From Nanobdellota archaeon (GTDB taxonomy: Archaea; Nanobdellota; Nanobdellia; Parvarchaeales; Parvarchaeaceae), in contig JAKAAW010000004.1 in the NCBI GenBank assembly GCA_021802105.1, forward strand, positions 1-42,020: a stretch of 42,020 bases of DNA, written 5' to 3'. Every line of letters starts with the position of its first letter. The first letter of the stretch is position 1. The notes beneath the pieces were generated by a model, which was given only the letters and a program-made list of their open reading frames with translations, was not told the origin of the DNA and searched no databases. The position numbers and the translations under genes are program-made. Positions 18,392-27,291 of this stretch are shown here, piece after piece.

Positions 18392-19432
18392 ATGGATACT
18401 TTCAAGGAGGGGAGAATATCTTTTTTCGCGAAAGACGAACAGACTAGGGACGCCAAAGTTTTCTTCAACCCCGCAAGACAATTCGACAGGAACCTTAATG
18501 TTTTACTTTTTCGATCACTCGGCATGAAAGATCTCTGTGGAGCAGATCTTTTCTCTGCGAGTGGTATAAGGGGGTTAAGGCTTTCCGCAGAAACAGACGC
18601 ATTCAAAAGCATTCTGCTCAATGATATCCATACATCCAGTATAATAAAAAAGAATGTGAAGGCAAACGAAAAAAGGCTTAACTCTGATATCATCACAGAA
18701 TCCTTCAACGTTACTGAGATTGATAGGTCAAAGGGGCTTTTTGATTACATAGATATAGATCCGTTCGGATCACCGGCGTTCTACGCTGTCCACGCTATGA
18801 ACAATATGAAAGTCGGAGGGATAATGGCTCTTACAGCTACTGATACATCCGCGCTGTACGGAAGCGCCAATAAAGCGTGTGCGATAAGATACAGGGCGGT
18901 CTCAGCGAAAACGTCCTACTATAATGAGATGGGTCTAAGGATACTTCTGAAACGAATAGATGACATAGCAGGTGTGTATAGGAGAGAGATAGAGTCGCTG
19001 TTTTTTGACGTAAGAAAACACTACATTAGGGTTTATGTGCGCATAAAGAGAATAAGACAGTCTGACGACATAAATCATATCTACCAGTGCGGAAGATGCC
19101 CGAACAGGACTCTTATAGAAGGGGGAAAATGTGCCAACTGCGGCTCGGCAATGATCAAGCTTGGGCCCATATGGTCAGGAAAGCTTTTCGACAGAGCACT
19201 TGTGCAGAGGATGTATGAAAAATCAGAGGATGCAGATGAAAAGGACTACCTTGGAATCCTCAGGAGTGAAGGCGATTCGATTACTTACTACACTACTACA
19301 GAGATGGCTTCTTACCTTAAACAGCATGAAAAAAAGAACGGAGCGATCGGTACAAGAACTGTACTGAATAACAAAGGCTTCAGGATAGATTACTGCTTTA
19401 AAGAACTGCTTGAAAATTACAGAAACTTATAA
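18392..19432 (+). CDS. trm1: tRNA (guanine26-N2)-dimethyltransferase
   Basis: EGRISFFAK, DLFSASGIRGLRLSAE, DYIDIDPFGSPAFY, CGRCPNRT zinc motif. Confidence 0.95.
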   Translation: MDTFKEGRISFFAKDEQTRDAKVFFNPARQFDRNLNVLLFRSLGMKDLCGADLFSASGIRGLRLSAETDAFKSILLNDIHTSSIIKKNVKANEKRLNSDIITESFNVTEIDRSKGLFDYIDIDPFGSPAFYAVHAMNNMKVGGIMALTATDTSALYGSANKACAIRYRAVSAKTSYYNEMGLRILLKRIDDIAGVYRREIESLFFDVRKHYIRVYVRIKRIRQSDDINHIYQCGRCPNRTLIEGGKCANCGSAMIKLGPIWSGKLFDRALVQRMYEKSEDADEKDYLGILRSEGDSITYYTTTEMASYLKQHEKKNGAIGTRTVLNNKGFRIDYCFKELLENYRNL

Positions 19433-19681
19433 CTCCTTTACTTGCTTGAGCAGCGCCTGACCTGGCAGTCCTCTCCTAAATCTAGCAACGACTCTTCCAT
19501 TGTCGCCGTGGACTCTGGTTATAACCCCTCTTATGAAGTTCTTTGAGAACGTAACCTCGACCTTTTTACCTATGTACTTGCCGGCATCCGTTCTCGTGCT
19601 TACACCATCAATCTTTAAAATTGCCTGCAGAACGTTCTGCGTTTTTCTTCCTCTCCTAAAAGATACTATCTTCATTACCAT
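19427..19681 (-). CDS. rpl35ae: 50S ribosomal protein L35Ae
   Basis: SFRRGRKTQNVLQAILKIDGVSTRTDAGKYIGKKVEV...ITRVHGDNGRVVARFRRGLPGQALLKQV. Confidence 0.92.
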   Translation of the reverse strand: MVMKIVSFRRGRKTQNVLQAILKIDGVSTRTDAGKYIGKKVEVTFSKNFIRGVITRVHGDNGRVVARFRRGLPGQALLKQVKEL

Positions 19682-19682
19682 A

Positions 19683-20765
19683 TCATTTTTGTCCTTCGTT
19701 GTATTTGTCGCCCTTTTTCTCCATCTCTTTTGATAGCTCCTTATCTATAGCCGGTTTAGGTATACCTTTCTCTTCTCTAATGCTACTTATTATCTTGAGT
19801 GTCTTGTCGACCACTTCCTTTGTGATCTTGTGTTTTTTGCTATACTCCTCACCACTAACTTCCTTGAGCTCACCGTGATCTATCTTCTTGAACCACGTAA
19901 CGACCTCCTCGACCTTCTCAACGTCTTCTTTTGTCAGGACCTTTTCCTTCTCGACTGCTATTGCCATGAGGTTCTTTGCGACCTCCTTTGGTACAGGAGG
20001 CAGATAACCGTACTCCATAAGCAGAGCCTGTCCTGCGGCAACTACAGAATTATAAAGGTCAAGACTTAACTTGGTGCTCAGCACGCTGTCGGCCAGCATT
20101 ATAAGACCCTCTGCATTCTCGATATTCGCGTCTATGGATTCCTTTGTTGGTATTATGTTGCCAGTTTTGTAAAGCATCTGTATAGGCACGAAGAAACCTG
20201 TGTCATAAACGGCCACTCCGTCCCTAAGGAGAGTGAGTATAACCGGGTTTGGCTTTATAATAGATGCCCAGAACTCTGACAGAGGATATGCCTGAGCGTG
20301 TATTTTATCCGAAAAATCCCTTGCAATCTCTGCCATCTTCGTGAAAAGACGGTCCTTAAGCTGTTCGAGCGTGAATCTCTGTATATCAGTGTCGTCTACT
20401 ATGAACGCGACGTCTATGTCTGAAGTGCTACTTACACCTGACTTTGTCTTTGAACTACCGAATATTATTATGGATTTTATGTATCTCCTAAAAAGGCTGA
20501 GTACTCTAAGGAAATAAGCCCTTACATTATTGGCATCCTTTGCAGGAAGAAGTTTTCCCAAAACATCAAATGACAGACCAGCTAGCTGTCCAGGTGGTTC
20601 TATGTGCTCCTCTTTGCCATCTTCGCCGATATCCATGCCCACAAACGATCCTATATAATCTACTCTCTCATTCATTTCGTCTATCTTTGCTGAAAGAGCA
20701 TCTATAGTAGAGAAGAGCTTATTAAGTGCCCCTTCTATAGGATTTACATTCTCAGTCTGATGCAT
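19683..20765 (-). CDS. nucleotidyltransferase (Pol-beta superfamily) with C-terminal HEPN-like helical domain
   Basis: IIIFGSSKTKSGVSSTSDIDVAFIVDD = GSx(n)SDIDV NTase motif; start at MHQTENV (ORF extends to 20804). Confidence 0.75.
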   Translation of the reverse strand: MHQTENVNPIEGALNKLFSTIDALSAKIDEMNERVDYIGSFVGMDIGEDGKEEHIEPPGQLAGLSFDVLGKLLPAKDANNVRAYFLRVLSLFRRYIKSIIIFGSSKTKSGVSSTSDIDVAFIVDDTDIQRFTLEQLKDRLFTKMAEIARDFSDKIHAQAYPLSEFWASIIKPNPVILTLLRDGVAVYDTGFFVPIQMLYKTGNIIPTKESIDANIENAEGLIMLADSVLSTKLSLDLYNSVVAAGQALLMEYGYLPPVPKEVAKNLMAIAVEKEKVLTKEDVEKVEEVVTWFKKIDHGELKEVSGEEYSKKHKITKEVVDKTLKIISSIREEKGIPKPAIDKELSKEMEKKGDKYNEGQK

Positions 20766-20913
20766 AGTATAACCTCCACTTTTCAATAAATTTATATTAC
20801 ACACTCTTCTCCTTTATAAGTCTTTATAGCGAATTAAATGTTGTTTTGGCGCCAGAAACTTTCAATGGCTGATATCCATAGTATATATAAATTATTGACA
20901 CCAAAGTAATGAT

Positions 20914-22656
20914 ATGAACCTCCAAGCAGTTGCCAGATACGAAAAAATGATAATGTCCCCTGCTACTTCGGTAAAAGACGTAGACAACTGGATAAATGAG
21001 CTTAAGGCCCGCGCGTCCAGCATAGAGGGTCACTATTCTGGAAAGCTAGAAGAGTTCCGCTTCGCTGGCAAGTTTGAAAGGCCTGCAAGTGGACTTCTTG
21101 GTGGGGAAAAGGGCTCTCTGGTATCCCTTGATATAGAAAAGGGTTACCAGTTCCAAACCGAATACAACATGCTCATGCAGGAGCTAGGCGGATTGGGATA
21201 CACGGAAAAACTGAAAACCGCGGAATCAATTGATCCTGCAGCAATCTCAAATATAATGACAATGGTGTTCGAGAAGAGGAAAGCTTTTGAAGATAGGGCC
21301 ATGACTTTGCTCGGCAGTGTGAACGCAGTGCTTAAATCCATAATATCTATAACATACGAACTGAGGGAGCTTGATAGGAACCTGCAGTTCTATAATCTCT
21401 TAGAATCAACAGACAAGGAGAAGAAAGCTGCGGCAGAACTGGCTCTCAAGAGGATATTCGTGGACCAGGTCGACGCGAGGAAGAGAGGTGCAAGTCTTTC
21501 GGCGCTGTCGAACGGATACACTCAAGGGCAAGGGGGCGCAGGTTTTATAGACTTAGTCGCATCCTTCTACAAAGTTACAAGCTTAAAGGACATAGCGAAC
21601 ATGCAGAGAAATACCGAGTACAAAGACATCCTGAAGAACAGGTATATAGAATATGAGGAATGGAGGAAATTAAGTGGGTCTGATCTCAAACAGAGGAGGT
21701 CTATGCTTCTACAGTATCTGAAGAGTCAGGTATCCTCCTATAAGATGTACTCCGAGTGGGCTGCGGAATCGCTTACTATACTTAAAAGAATAAATCTCAC
21801 TGGTACAAAAAGTGCAGGGGAGTACCTTGGAAAAATAAAACAGCCTGACATCTTCGAAACAGCGAAGTTTAGCGTATCTATAATAAATGGGAAGCCCATC
21901 TACATGAACGATTACGCAGTCGAGAGTGCGAAAGTGTTCGGAAATAGGGGCATACAGATTCCAGTTAAGGTATCCATAAAAAGTCCAGCTTCTGCACCTA
22001 TAACGCAGGGACCCAAGGAGAGCAGCAGGGCATTCACTTACAAGAGAATCACGAAATACGGGCCAAAAGTTGTGGCGGCCATAGAGGCAGAGATTTCATT
22101 CACAGAGAAACAGATGTTCATCAAGGGCGTTCCGCAGGAGAGGCCACAGTACTATGGTACTTTTGATATGAAGCTCGTACCATATTGCTTCACGCTGGAT
22201 GAGTGGTATCTATTCAAAAAAGCACAGGAGGCTAAGATAAACAAGACGGTTTTCTCCGGTCTCGATAGCGTTGCCGTTTCCTCTCTAGGATCAATACAGA
22301 AAGAACTTGACAAATACATGGTGGAAGCGGAGAAGGAGTCAGTAAAAAAGACCGCCAAGAAAAGCGATAGCTACGCTTTCATCGACATATACAGGTCATT
22401 TAAAGATGATATATTCGGGATTAATAAGGCTATGTCACTGTTCACGCCGACCATGGATAGGAAATCAAGTATTTTCAAAGCCGACACTTACGAGATAGCG
22501 GTCAGCCACAGGAAGTTTGGCGCAGCCAGGGTGAAATCCGCTATCTCTGCAGGCATGTTTGTGGCGATGGATGACCTATCACTGATATATGAAGAGTTCA
22601 AGCGCAGAAAGAAACTTCTCACGCCGTTGTCAAAGTTTGACAACCCTCTGTTTTGA
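20914..22656 (+). CDS. orphan 580-aa soluble alpha-rich protein
   Basis: Long clean ORF, rich in Lys/Glu/Ser, no TM segments or motif recognised. Confidence 0.75.
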   Translation: MNLQAVARYEKMIMSPATSVKDVDNWINELKARASSIEGHYSGKLEEFRFAGKFERPASGLLGGEKGSLVSLDIEKGYQFQTEYNMLMQELGGLGYTEKLKTAESIDPAAISNIMTMVFEKRKAFEDRAMTLLGSVNAVLKSIISITYELRELDRNLQFYNLLESTDKEKKAAAELALKRIFVDQVDARKRGASLSALSNGYTQGQGGAGFIDLVASFYKVTSLKDIANMQRNTEYKDILKNRYIEYEEWRKLSGSDLKQRRSMLLQYLKSQVSSYKMYSEWAAESLTILKRINLTGTKSAGEYLGKIKQPDIFETAKFSVSIINGKPIYMNDYAVESAKVFGNRGIQIPVKVSIKSPASAPITQGPKESSRAFTYKRITKYGPKVVAAIEAEISFTEKQMFIKGVPQERPQYYGTFDMKLVPYCFTLDEWYLFKKAQEAKINKTVFSGLDSVAVSSLGSIQKELDKYMVEAEKESVKKTAKKSDSYAFIDIYRSFKDDIFGINKAMSLFTPTMDRKSSIFKADTYEIAVSHRKFGAARVKSAISAGMFVAMDDLSLIYEEFKRRKKLLTPLSKFDNPLF

Positions 22657-22660
22657 TAGT

Positions 22661-22837
22661 ATGTTAAACAAAAAGGGAGAGATGCCTATAACTGAGATAG
22701 TCGCCATAGTCATCGCCCTTATCTTGGCTGGGATAGGAGTCGTAATAGCGGCTACCTTCCTTTTGGGAGGAGGAACCAGTATAGCCAACGATATACTTAA
22801 AGCAATATCGTTCAGCTGGTTGTTTGGTAATGGATAA
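22661..22837 (+). CDS. micro-pilin-like membrane protein 1 (58 aa)
   Basis: MLNKKGEMPITEIVAIVIALILAGIGVVIAATFLLGGGTSIANDILKAISFSWLFGNG. Confidence 0.65.
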   Translation: MLNKKGEMPITEIVAIVIALILAGIGVVIAATFLLGGGTSIANDILKAISFSWLFGNG

Positions 22838-23003
22838 GAAAGGGTCTGTGCAGGGAACGGTTCTTCTGTATGTAGTACTAATGATAGTCCTTATTATAAT
22901 AGTGATAATAGTACTGGAGCTGTTCACGCCATACAAATTCTCCAATCTGATAGATTCTTTTATATCCGCGGCCAGCCACAGCGGTGGAGGACAGTATGCA
23001 TAA
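22830..23003 (+). CDS. micro-pilin-like membrane protein 2 (57 aa; not in ORF track)
   Basis: Hand translation MDKKGSVQGTVLLYVVLMIVLIIIVIIVLELFTPYKFSNLIDSFISAASHSGGGQYA; starts inside the previous stop (ATGGATAA). Confidence 0.65.
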   Translation: MDKKGSVQGTVLLYVVLMIVLIIIVIIVLELFTPYKFSNLIDSFISAASHSGGGQYA

Positions 23004-23142
23004 GAAAGGGGTCACAGACTACGTGCTCCTCATGATAATAATCATAGTAATCTCCCTTGTCATAGTGATATTCTATCTGGTAATCTTCTCCCCCGGAGCC
23101 CTGGGCAAGTTAATACCTCCTCTCCCAAATCCTTTCGGGTGA
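22996..23142 (+). CDS. micro-pilin-like membrane protein 3 (48 aa; not in ORF track)
   Basis: Hand translation MHKKGVTDYVLLMIIIIVISLVIVIFYLVIFSPGALGKLIPPLPNPFG; starts inside the previous stop (ATGCATAA). Confidence 0.62.
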   Translation: MHKKGVTDYVLLMIIIIVISLVIVIFYLVIFSPGALGKLIPPLPNPFG

Positions 23143-23148
23143 CATGAT

Positions 23149-23325
23149 ATGAACGGCAAAGGCATAACGGAGACGACTATATATTATATAATAGCGCTAG
23201 TGCTTGCCATAATCTTGATAATAATCTATATACTACTCGCCGGGCCCAACGTAATCTCCAATGCAATATCTAGCGTGCTCTCCGGCTTCAAATCTTCGAT
23301 AACTTCAGGTCTAGGCAGTATATAA
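23149..23325 (+). CDS. micro-pilin-like membrane protein 4 (58 aa; not in ORF track)
   Basis: Hand translation MNGKGITETTIYYIIALVLAIILIIIYILLAGPNVISNAISSVLSGFKSSITSGLGSI. Confidence 0.62.
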   Translation: MNGKGITETTIYYIIALVLAIILIIIYILLAGPNVISNAISSVLSGFKSSITSGLGSI

Positions 23326-23373
23326 GACTTTCCCATCAAAAACGTTTAAAAGTATGGGACGCTAGGTATTCTG

Positions 23374-23649
23374 ATGGAAAATTGGTACAAGCATTCCGAG
23401 GGAAAGGCAGTCAAATCCTTGAAATTCGGAGAGTTCGAAGTAAAGTACGTGAAGAAGGAGAAGAGTGAAGACTTCCAGCCGCGCAACGACAAGGCTCCCA
23501 TAAACATAAGCAAAGAACAGCTTAAAGTGACTAAAAACGGAGCTAAGCTTAAAGTCAGAAAAGCAAAGAAACTGGCTATAATCGAAGCTCTAAGGAACGA
23601 TGAGCTGGACAGGGTAGACGAGATAGTCAAGACCCTAGAAGCACAGTAA
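23374..23649 (+). CDS. small basic hypothetical protein (91 aa)
   Basis: Lys-rich ORF with upstream TATA-like 'gtttaaaag' and a downstream T-rich tract. Confidence 0.65.
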   Translation: MENWYKHSEGKAVKSLKFGEFEVKYVKKEKSEDFQPRNDKAPINISKEQLKVTKNGAKLKVRKAKKLAIIEALRNDELDRVDEIVKTLEAQ

Positions 23650-23700
23650 GAACCGATTTTTACTTTTTTTATGTTTCTTCAGGCGCGGATGTATTATCTC

Positions 23701-24075
23701 TTAATCTTTTAGCACGGCTGCTATCTCATCTGCCGATCTTTTTGTGTACATCTTAATGAGACCATAGTTTGCATTGGGATCCGTCATCACAGTTAATATA
23801 GCGTTTTCACCGGCTTTTATAGCGACTACCCGTATGTCCTTCGATTCAGCGAATATCGTGTCAAATATGTTTTTTGACCCAAGATATTTTAGAGCCTCTT
23901 CAGCTGCACCAACCATAGAAGCCATCATGGCGGCGAAGTTATTCGGGTCTATGTCCTGTGGTATCCTGTGTACTATAGGCAGCCCGTCCGCAGATATGAC
24001 GGCTGATGCTTTTATCCCGCCGACCTCTCCGAGTTTCTCTAAGATCATGCTCATTGATTCGGATTTTGTGGCCAT
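23701..24075 (-). CDS. Roadblock/LC7 domain protein (MglB-like)
   Basis: ILEKLGEVGGIKASAVISADGLPIVHRIPQDIDPNNFAAMMASMVGAAEEAL...AILTVMTDPNANYGLI: Roadblock fold signature. Confidence 0.88.
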   Translation of the reverse strand: MATKSESMSMILEKLGEVGGIKASAVISADGLPIVHRIPQDIDPNNFAAMMASMVGAAEEALKYLGSKNIFDTIFAESKDIRVVAIKAGENAILTVMTDPNANYGLIKMYTKRSADEIAAVLKD

Positions 24076-24112
24076 ATAACTAATTATAACTCATACTTAA
24101 TTTAAGCATTTA

Positions 24113-25321
24113 CTAAGTCAGCTCCTCAAAAAGCGCAGAGAGGGCTGCTTCTATCCCCTCTTTCTTAAGTTTTGCCGGTTTGTTAGGGTCTATATTCTCC
24201 ACGTTCTCAGCAACAGTCTGTATCAGTGGTGCTTCTTTCTCAAGGTGTAGTTTATCTCTTACCTCATCAATGCCGAGCGCACCCGGCATATTAGCCTTAT
24301 TTGCTACAACGACTATAGGCAGACCGTATGTCTCGGTCTTCCTAAGCATCTCTATCGCTCTTGGAAACTGCGTTGGTTTTGTAGAATCTATTATGAGTAT
24401 AACTCCTACTGCTTCACCGCCCAGCAGCTTAAGGAGTGGATCGAACCTTTCCTGTCCAGGAGTGCCGAAAAGATCCGCCTTATAACCCTTAAAATCAACG
24501 TTACCATGATCAAGGGCTATAGTACCGCCTAATCTGTCAACACTTATTGCGTCCTTAGAAGCTGAGTGAATGAAAGAGGTCTTGCCGGCATCCGTTGGAC
24601 CGGTGACCAGTATCTTGGGGAAATATATTTTTATTCCCCCTGGTTTTACTGATTTGAAAAGCACAGAGGTGAATTTTTTGCCTATCACCCAGTCACACTT
24701 TATGACAGCGAAGTACTGCCCGAATATGACGCGTTTCTCTATCCCTTTGATGTCGACTCTAGCGTTTACTTTTGATATAAGTTTATCCACGTTGTCTTCG
24801 CCGTAATTCCAATCAGTGAAAAGGAAAACCGCAGAACTGTCAGAGTTCTTTATCTTGTTGTTGATTAGGTCTACTATAGAAAGTGCAAAATCAAAGTCGA
24901 AGAAATCGGCTATGAGCGAGAGTGAATCTATGACTATTAAATCGTAATCCTTTTCAAGTTCATCTGTAATAGCTTTTTTTATCTCTTCTTTGTCATATGG
25001 GTTTTTTATCATCCTGCCTATGCTGCCATCGGACGAATTTATACCCGTTATACCGCTGTAGGAATCTATCATGGATAGGTTATCGTTGGTAATAAAGTCA
25101 TACTCCTTCATATCAGCCAGATACGCTTTCGGAGACGCACGGTTTAGGTACAAGAGCACCTTATTGTTGTGGATGAGGTTGTTTTGTATCAGCTGGTAGC
25201 CGAAAACTTCGTTTCCGACAGCAGGAGAGGCAAAGAAGAGGACTCCTTTCCTAGCAGGTATACCGCTAAGCTCTTCGTCAAGCCTACCTATCCCGAATAT
25301 TGGGTCTTTTCCTTTAGCCAT
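24113..25321 (-). CDS. fusion: degenerate KaiC/RecA-like domain + Ras-like small GTPase domain
   Basis: N-terminal IFGIGRLDEELSGIPARKGVLFFASPAVGNEVFGYQL and Walker-B-like DYDLIVIDSLSLI; C-terminal G1 GPTDAGKTSF, G3 DLFGTPGQERF, G4 VANKANM. Confidence 0.85.
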   Translation of the reverse strand: MAKGKDPIFGIGRLDEELSGIPARKGVLFFASPAVGNEVFGYQLIQNNLIHNNKVLLYLNRASPKAYLADMKEYDFITNDNLSMIDSYSGITGINSSDGSIGRMIKNPYDKEEIKKAITDELEKDYDLIVIDSLSLIADFFDFDFALSIVDLINNKIKNSDSSAVFLFTDWNYGEDNVDKLISKVNARVDIKGIEKRVIFGQYFAVIKCDWVIGKKFTSVLFKSVKPGGIKIYFPKILVTGPTDAGKTSFIHSASKDAISVDRLGGTIALDHGNVDFKGYKADLFGTPGQERFDPLLKLLGGEAVGVILIIDSTKPTQFPRAIEMLRKTETYGLPIVVVANKANMPGALGIDEVRDKLHLEKEAPLIQTVAENVENIDPNKPAKLKKEGIEAALSALFEELT

Positions 25322-25363
25322 ACAGAGAGTTGTCAGACATGGAATATAACCCTTTCAGGCAGT

Positions 25364-26023
25364 TCAGATGTCTTTCCAGTCAAGCACCTCTTTAGCGTTG
25401 CCGGAGACCTTAAAGGTTCTCTTCCCCCCTTCCATCTTAAGTGATATAACCGCGTCCATAAGTGATTTTATAGTTTCGTTTACGTCCGGGGCGTGCATCT
25501 CATTGTCTATTAAAAAGACGCTTGATATCCCAGCCATTTTGGCGCGCCCACACACGAACTGAAGAAATCGGTACATCGTTGTCGGATTGTTGTACAGAAG
25601 AAGAACTGAAAGGGAATCTATAATGTTAAGCACCGGGATGCCTTCTTTAGACATGTCCGCGTTCATAGCGGACAGAGCCACCGATAATCCTGTCAGGTCT
25701 AAAGGCCCGTTAAGCATCTTTGTGTAATTATTATCTCCCGCCTGAGGGGTTATACTCCTGCTGTACACATCTATAAGCTTGAGAGATGTGCCTAGATACT
25801 GCGCTATGTTAAGGTGTTTTGACGAGAATTCTGATAGGACGTCGCTTACTGGTTTCCCGGTGGTAACATACACGACCGCTACTTTGCTCTGCAGTGCAGA
25901 CGTTACGGCTCGGTAGATAAAATCCTCCTTGTTGCTCTCTTTATTCCCGCTTAGAAGATATGTTTTGCGCAGATCTATCCCTCCGACAGAATCGTCGAAA
26001 GAACTTATTCCTGTCTTTATCAT
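25364..26023 (-). CDS. KaiC/RecA-like protein lacking a Walker A
   Basis: TGISSFDDSVGGIDLRKTYLLSGNKESNKEDFIYRAVTSAL (canonical SGxxGxGKT replaced by SGNKESNKE); VLNIIDSLSVLLLY. Confidence 0.75.
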   Translation of the reverse strand: MIKTGISSFDDSVGGIDLRKTYLLSGNKESNKEDFIYRAVTSALQSKVAVVYVTTGKPVSDVLSEFSSKHLNIAQYLGTSLKLIDVYSRSITPQAGDNNYTKMLNGPLDLTGLSVALSAMNADMSKEGIPVLNIIDSLSVLLLYNNPTTMYRFLQFVCGRAKMAGISSVFLIDNEMHAPDVNETIKSLMDAVISLKMEGGKRTFKVSGNAKEVLDWKDI

Positions 26024-26637
26024 ACCTTAAGCAATTTAACGCGCTTAGATTTTGTGCCTATGGATGTGCCATCAACAGTTATAGAAACGTCCACTGTAAG
26101 CTCATCATCTTTCTGATCGAACGTTATCTCCTCCTTAGCCGATTTCTCAACAGATACGTTTATGAAGGGGAAAAGGTAGTTTATGAGACTCCTGAAAAGG
26201 GCCTTCTGGTCCCCTCTTTTAATTATCATAGAGACTGTATCATTAAGATCCTGCGTATTGACTATCTTGAAATAGTCAGTCTCTATTATGAGGTCCGTTA
26301 TTTTCTCGTGTGGAAGCTCAAGCAGGTCGTTTATGGTGTCCCTTATATTTTCGTCAGCACCAAATCGCTTGGATACGCTTCTTGGTTTGCCTCCTGCGAT
26401 AAAATCAATCGTGAGTTCCGTAGAGTTGACTAGATAGAGCCTTAAGAGAATCTTGTATATCCCGTCCGCGTACAACCTAAGCGGGTGCGTTACCTTAAGC
26501 TTCACAGCCCCTTCAAGGTATTCCAGGTTAATATCTAGCCTTTTCGCAGGTATTATACTGTTAAGAGTTGATGCCGACCCTGCACCATCAAAGAATTTCC
26601 TGAGTTCATTTATAGCCTCAAAAGCGTTCATCTCCAT
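26020..26637 (-). CDS. hypothetical protein (205 aa) in the KaiC/GTPase cluster
   Basis: 4-nt overlap with the KaiC-like gene; no motif recognised. Confidence 0.65.
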   Translation of the reverse strand: MEMNAFEAINELRKFFDGAGSASTLNSIIPAKRLDINLEYLEGAVKLKVTHPLRLYADGIYKILLRLYLVNSTELTIDFIAGGKPRSVSKRFGADENIRDTINDLLELPHEKITDLIIETDYFKIVNTQDLNDTVSMIIKRGDQKALFRSLINYLFPFINVSVEKSAKEEITFDQKDDELTVDVSITVDGTSIGTKSKRVKLLKV

Positions 26638-26673
26638 ATCAGATTATGTTCTTCAATAAATATAAAATAGATT

Positions 26674-27252
26674 TTATGCACAAACACCTGTTGAAGAGGA
26701 CGCTGGAGCATATAGAGCGGTCTCGTTCGGATAGAGCGCGAAAGCAGAATGCGAAGTAGATATTATTACAGCCACGTATCCTGCGCATCCCGCACTATCA
26801 TTGAACCATCCAGAGATGCTGTTCCCTCCCAATTCGAACACGTTGGCTGTATTAACGCCGTTTGAATTGACCCAGTTTACATACTGCTGGTTTGTCATCA
26901 CCATAAATCTAGTGTTGGTTGTGGCATTGTACTGCATATGCACCCTGAAAGTATCCGGTATTGAAAGGAATATATATGAGCCAGCCGGCTCTGATATCTT
27001 CTGGTTCCATATGTACAATAAAGGACTGTTATTGATGAATCTAAAGCTGAGAGGTATAATGTTGCCTTCAGATATTGCTATAGAAGAATTTTGTGTCAGG
27101 CAGAAACCGGACCCATTTTTGAACACAAGAGTAGTATTCTCACTGCAGCTGTTTATTAGCAAGAGGTGGTTGGAGAAAGCGTAAAAGAACCCCACTGCTA
27201 TGAGCACTATAAAAAGAAGACTTAAAATTTGTCCAGCATCAGAAGATTTCAT
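26674..27252 (-). CDS. pilin-like anchored protein with Cys-containing ectodomain
   Basis: MKSSDAGQILSLLFIVLIAVGFFYAFSNHLLLINSC: AGQ plus hydrophobic helix. Confidence 0.65.
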   Translation of the reverse strand: MKSSDAGQILSLLFIVLIAVGFFYAFSNHLLLINSCSENTTLVFKNGSGFCLTQNSSIAISEGNIIPLSFRFINNSPLLYIWNQKISEPAGSYIFLSIPDTFRVHMQYNATTNTRFMVMTNQQYVNWVNSNGVNTANVFELGGNSISGWFNDSAGCAGYVAVIISTSHSAFALYPNETALYAPASSSTGVCA

Positions 27253-27291
27253 AGTATGATTAGCACATTCGTCGATTTAACATCTGCCAAA

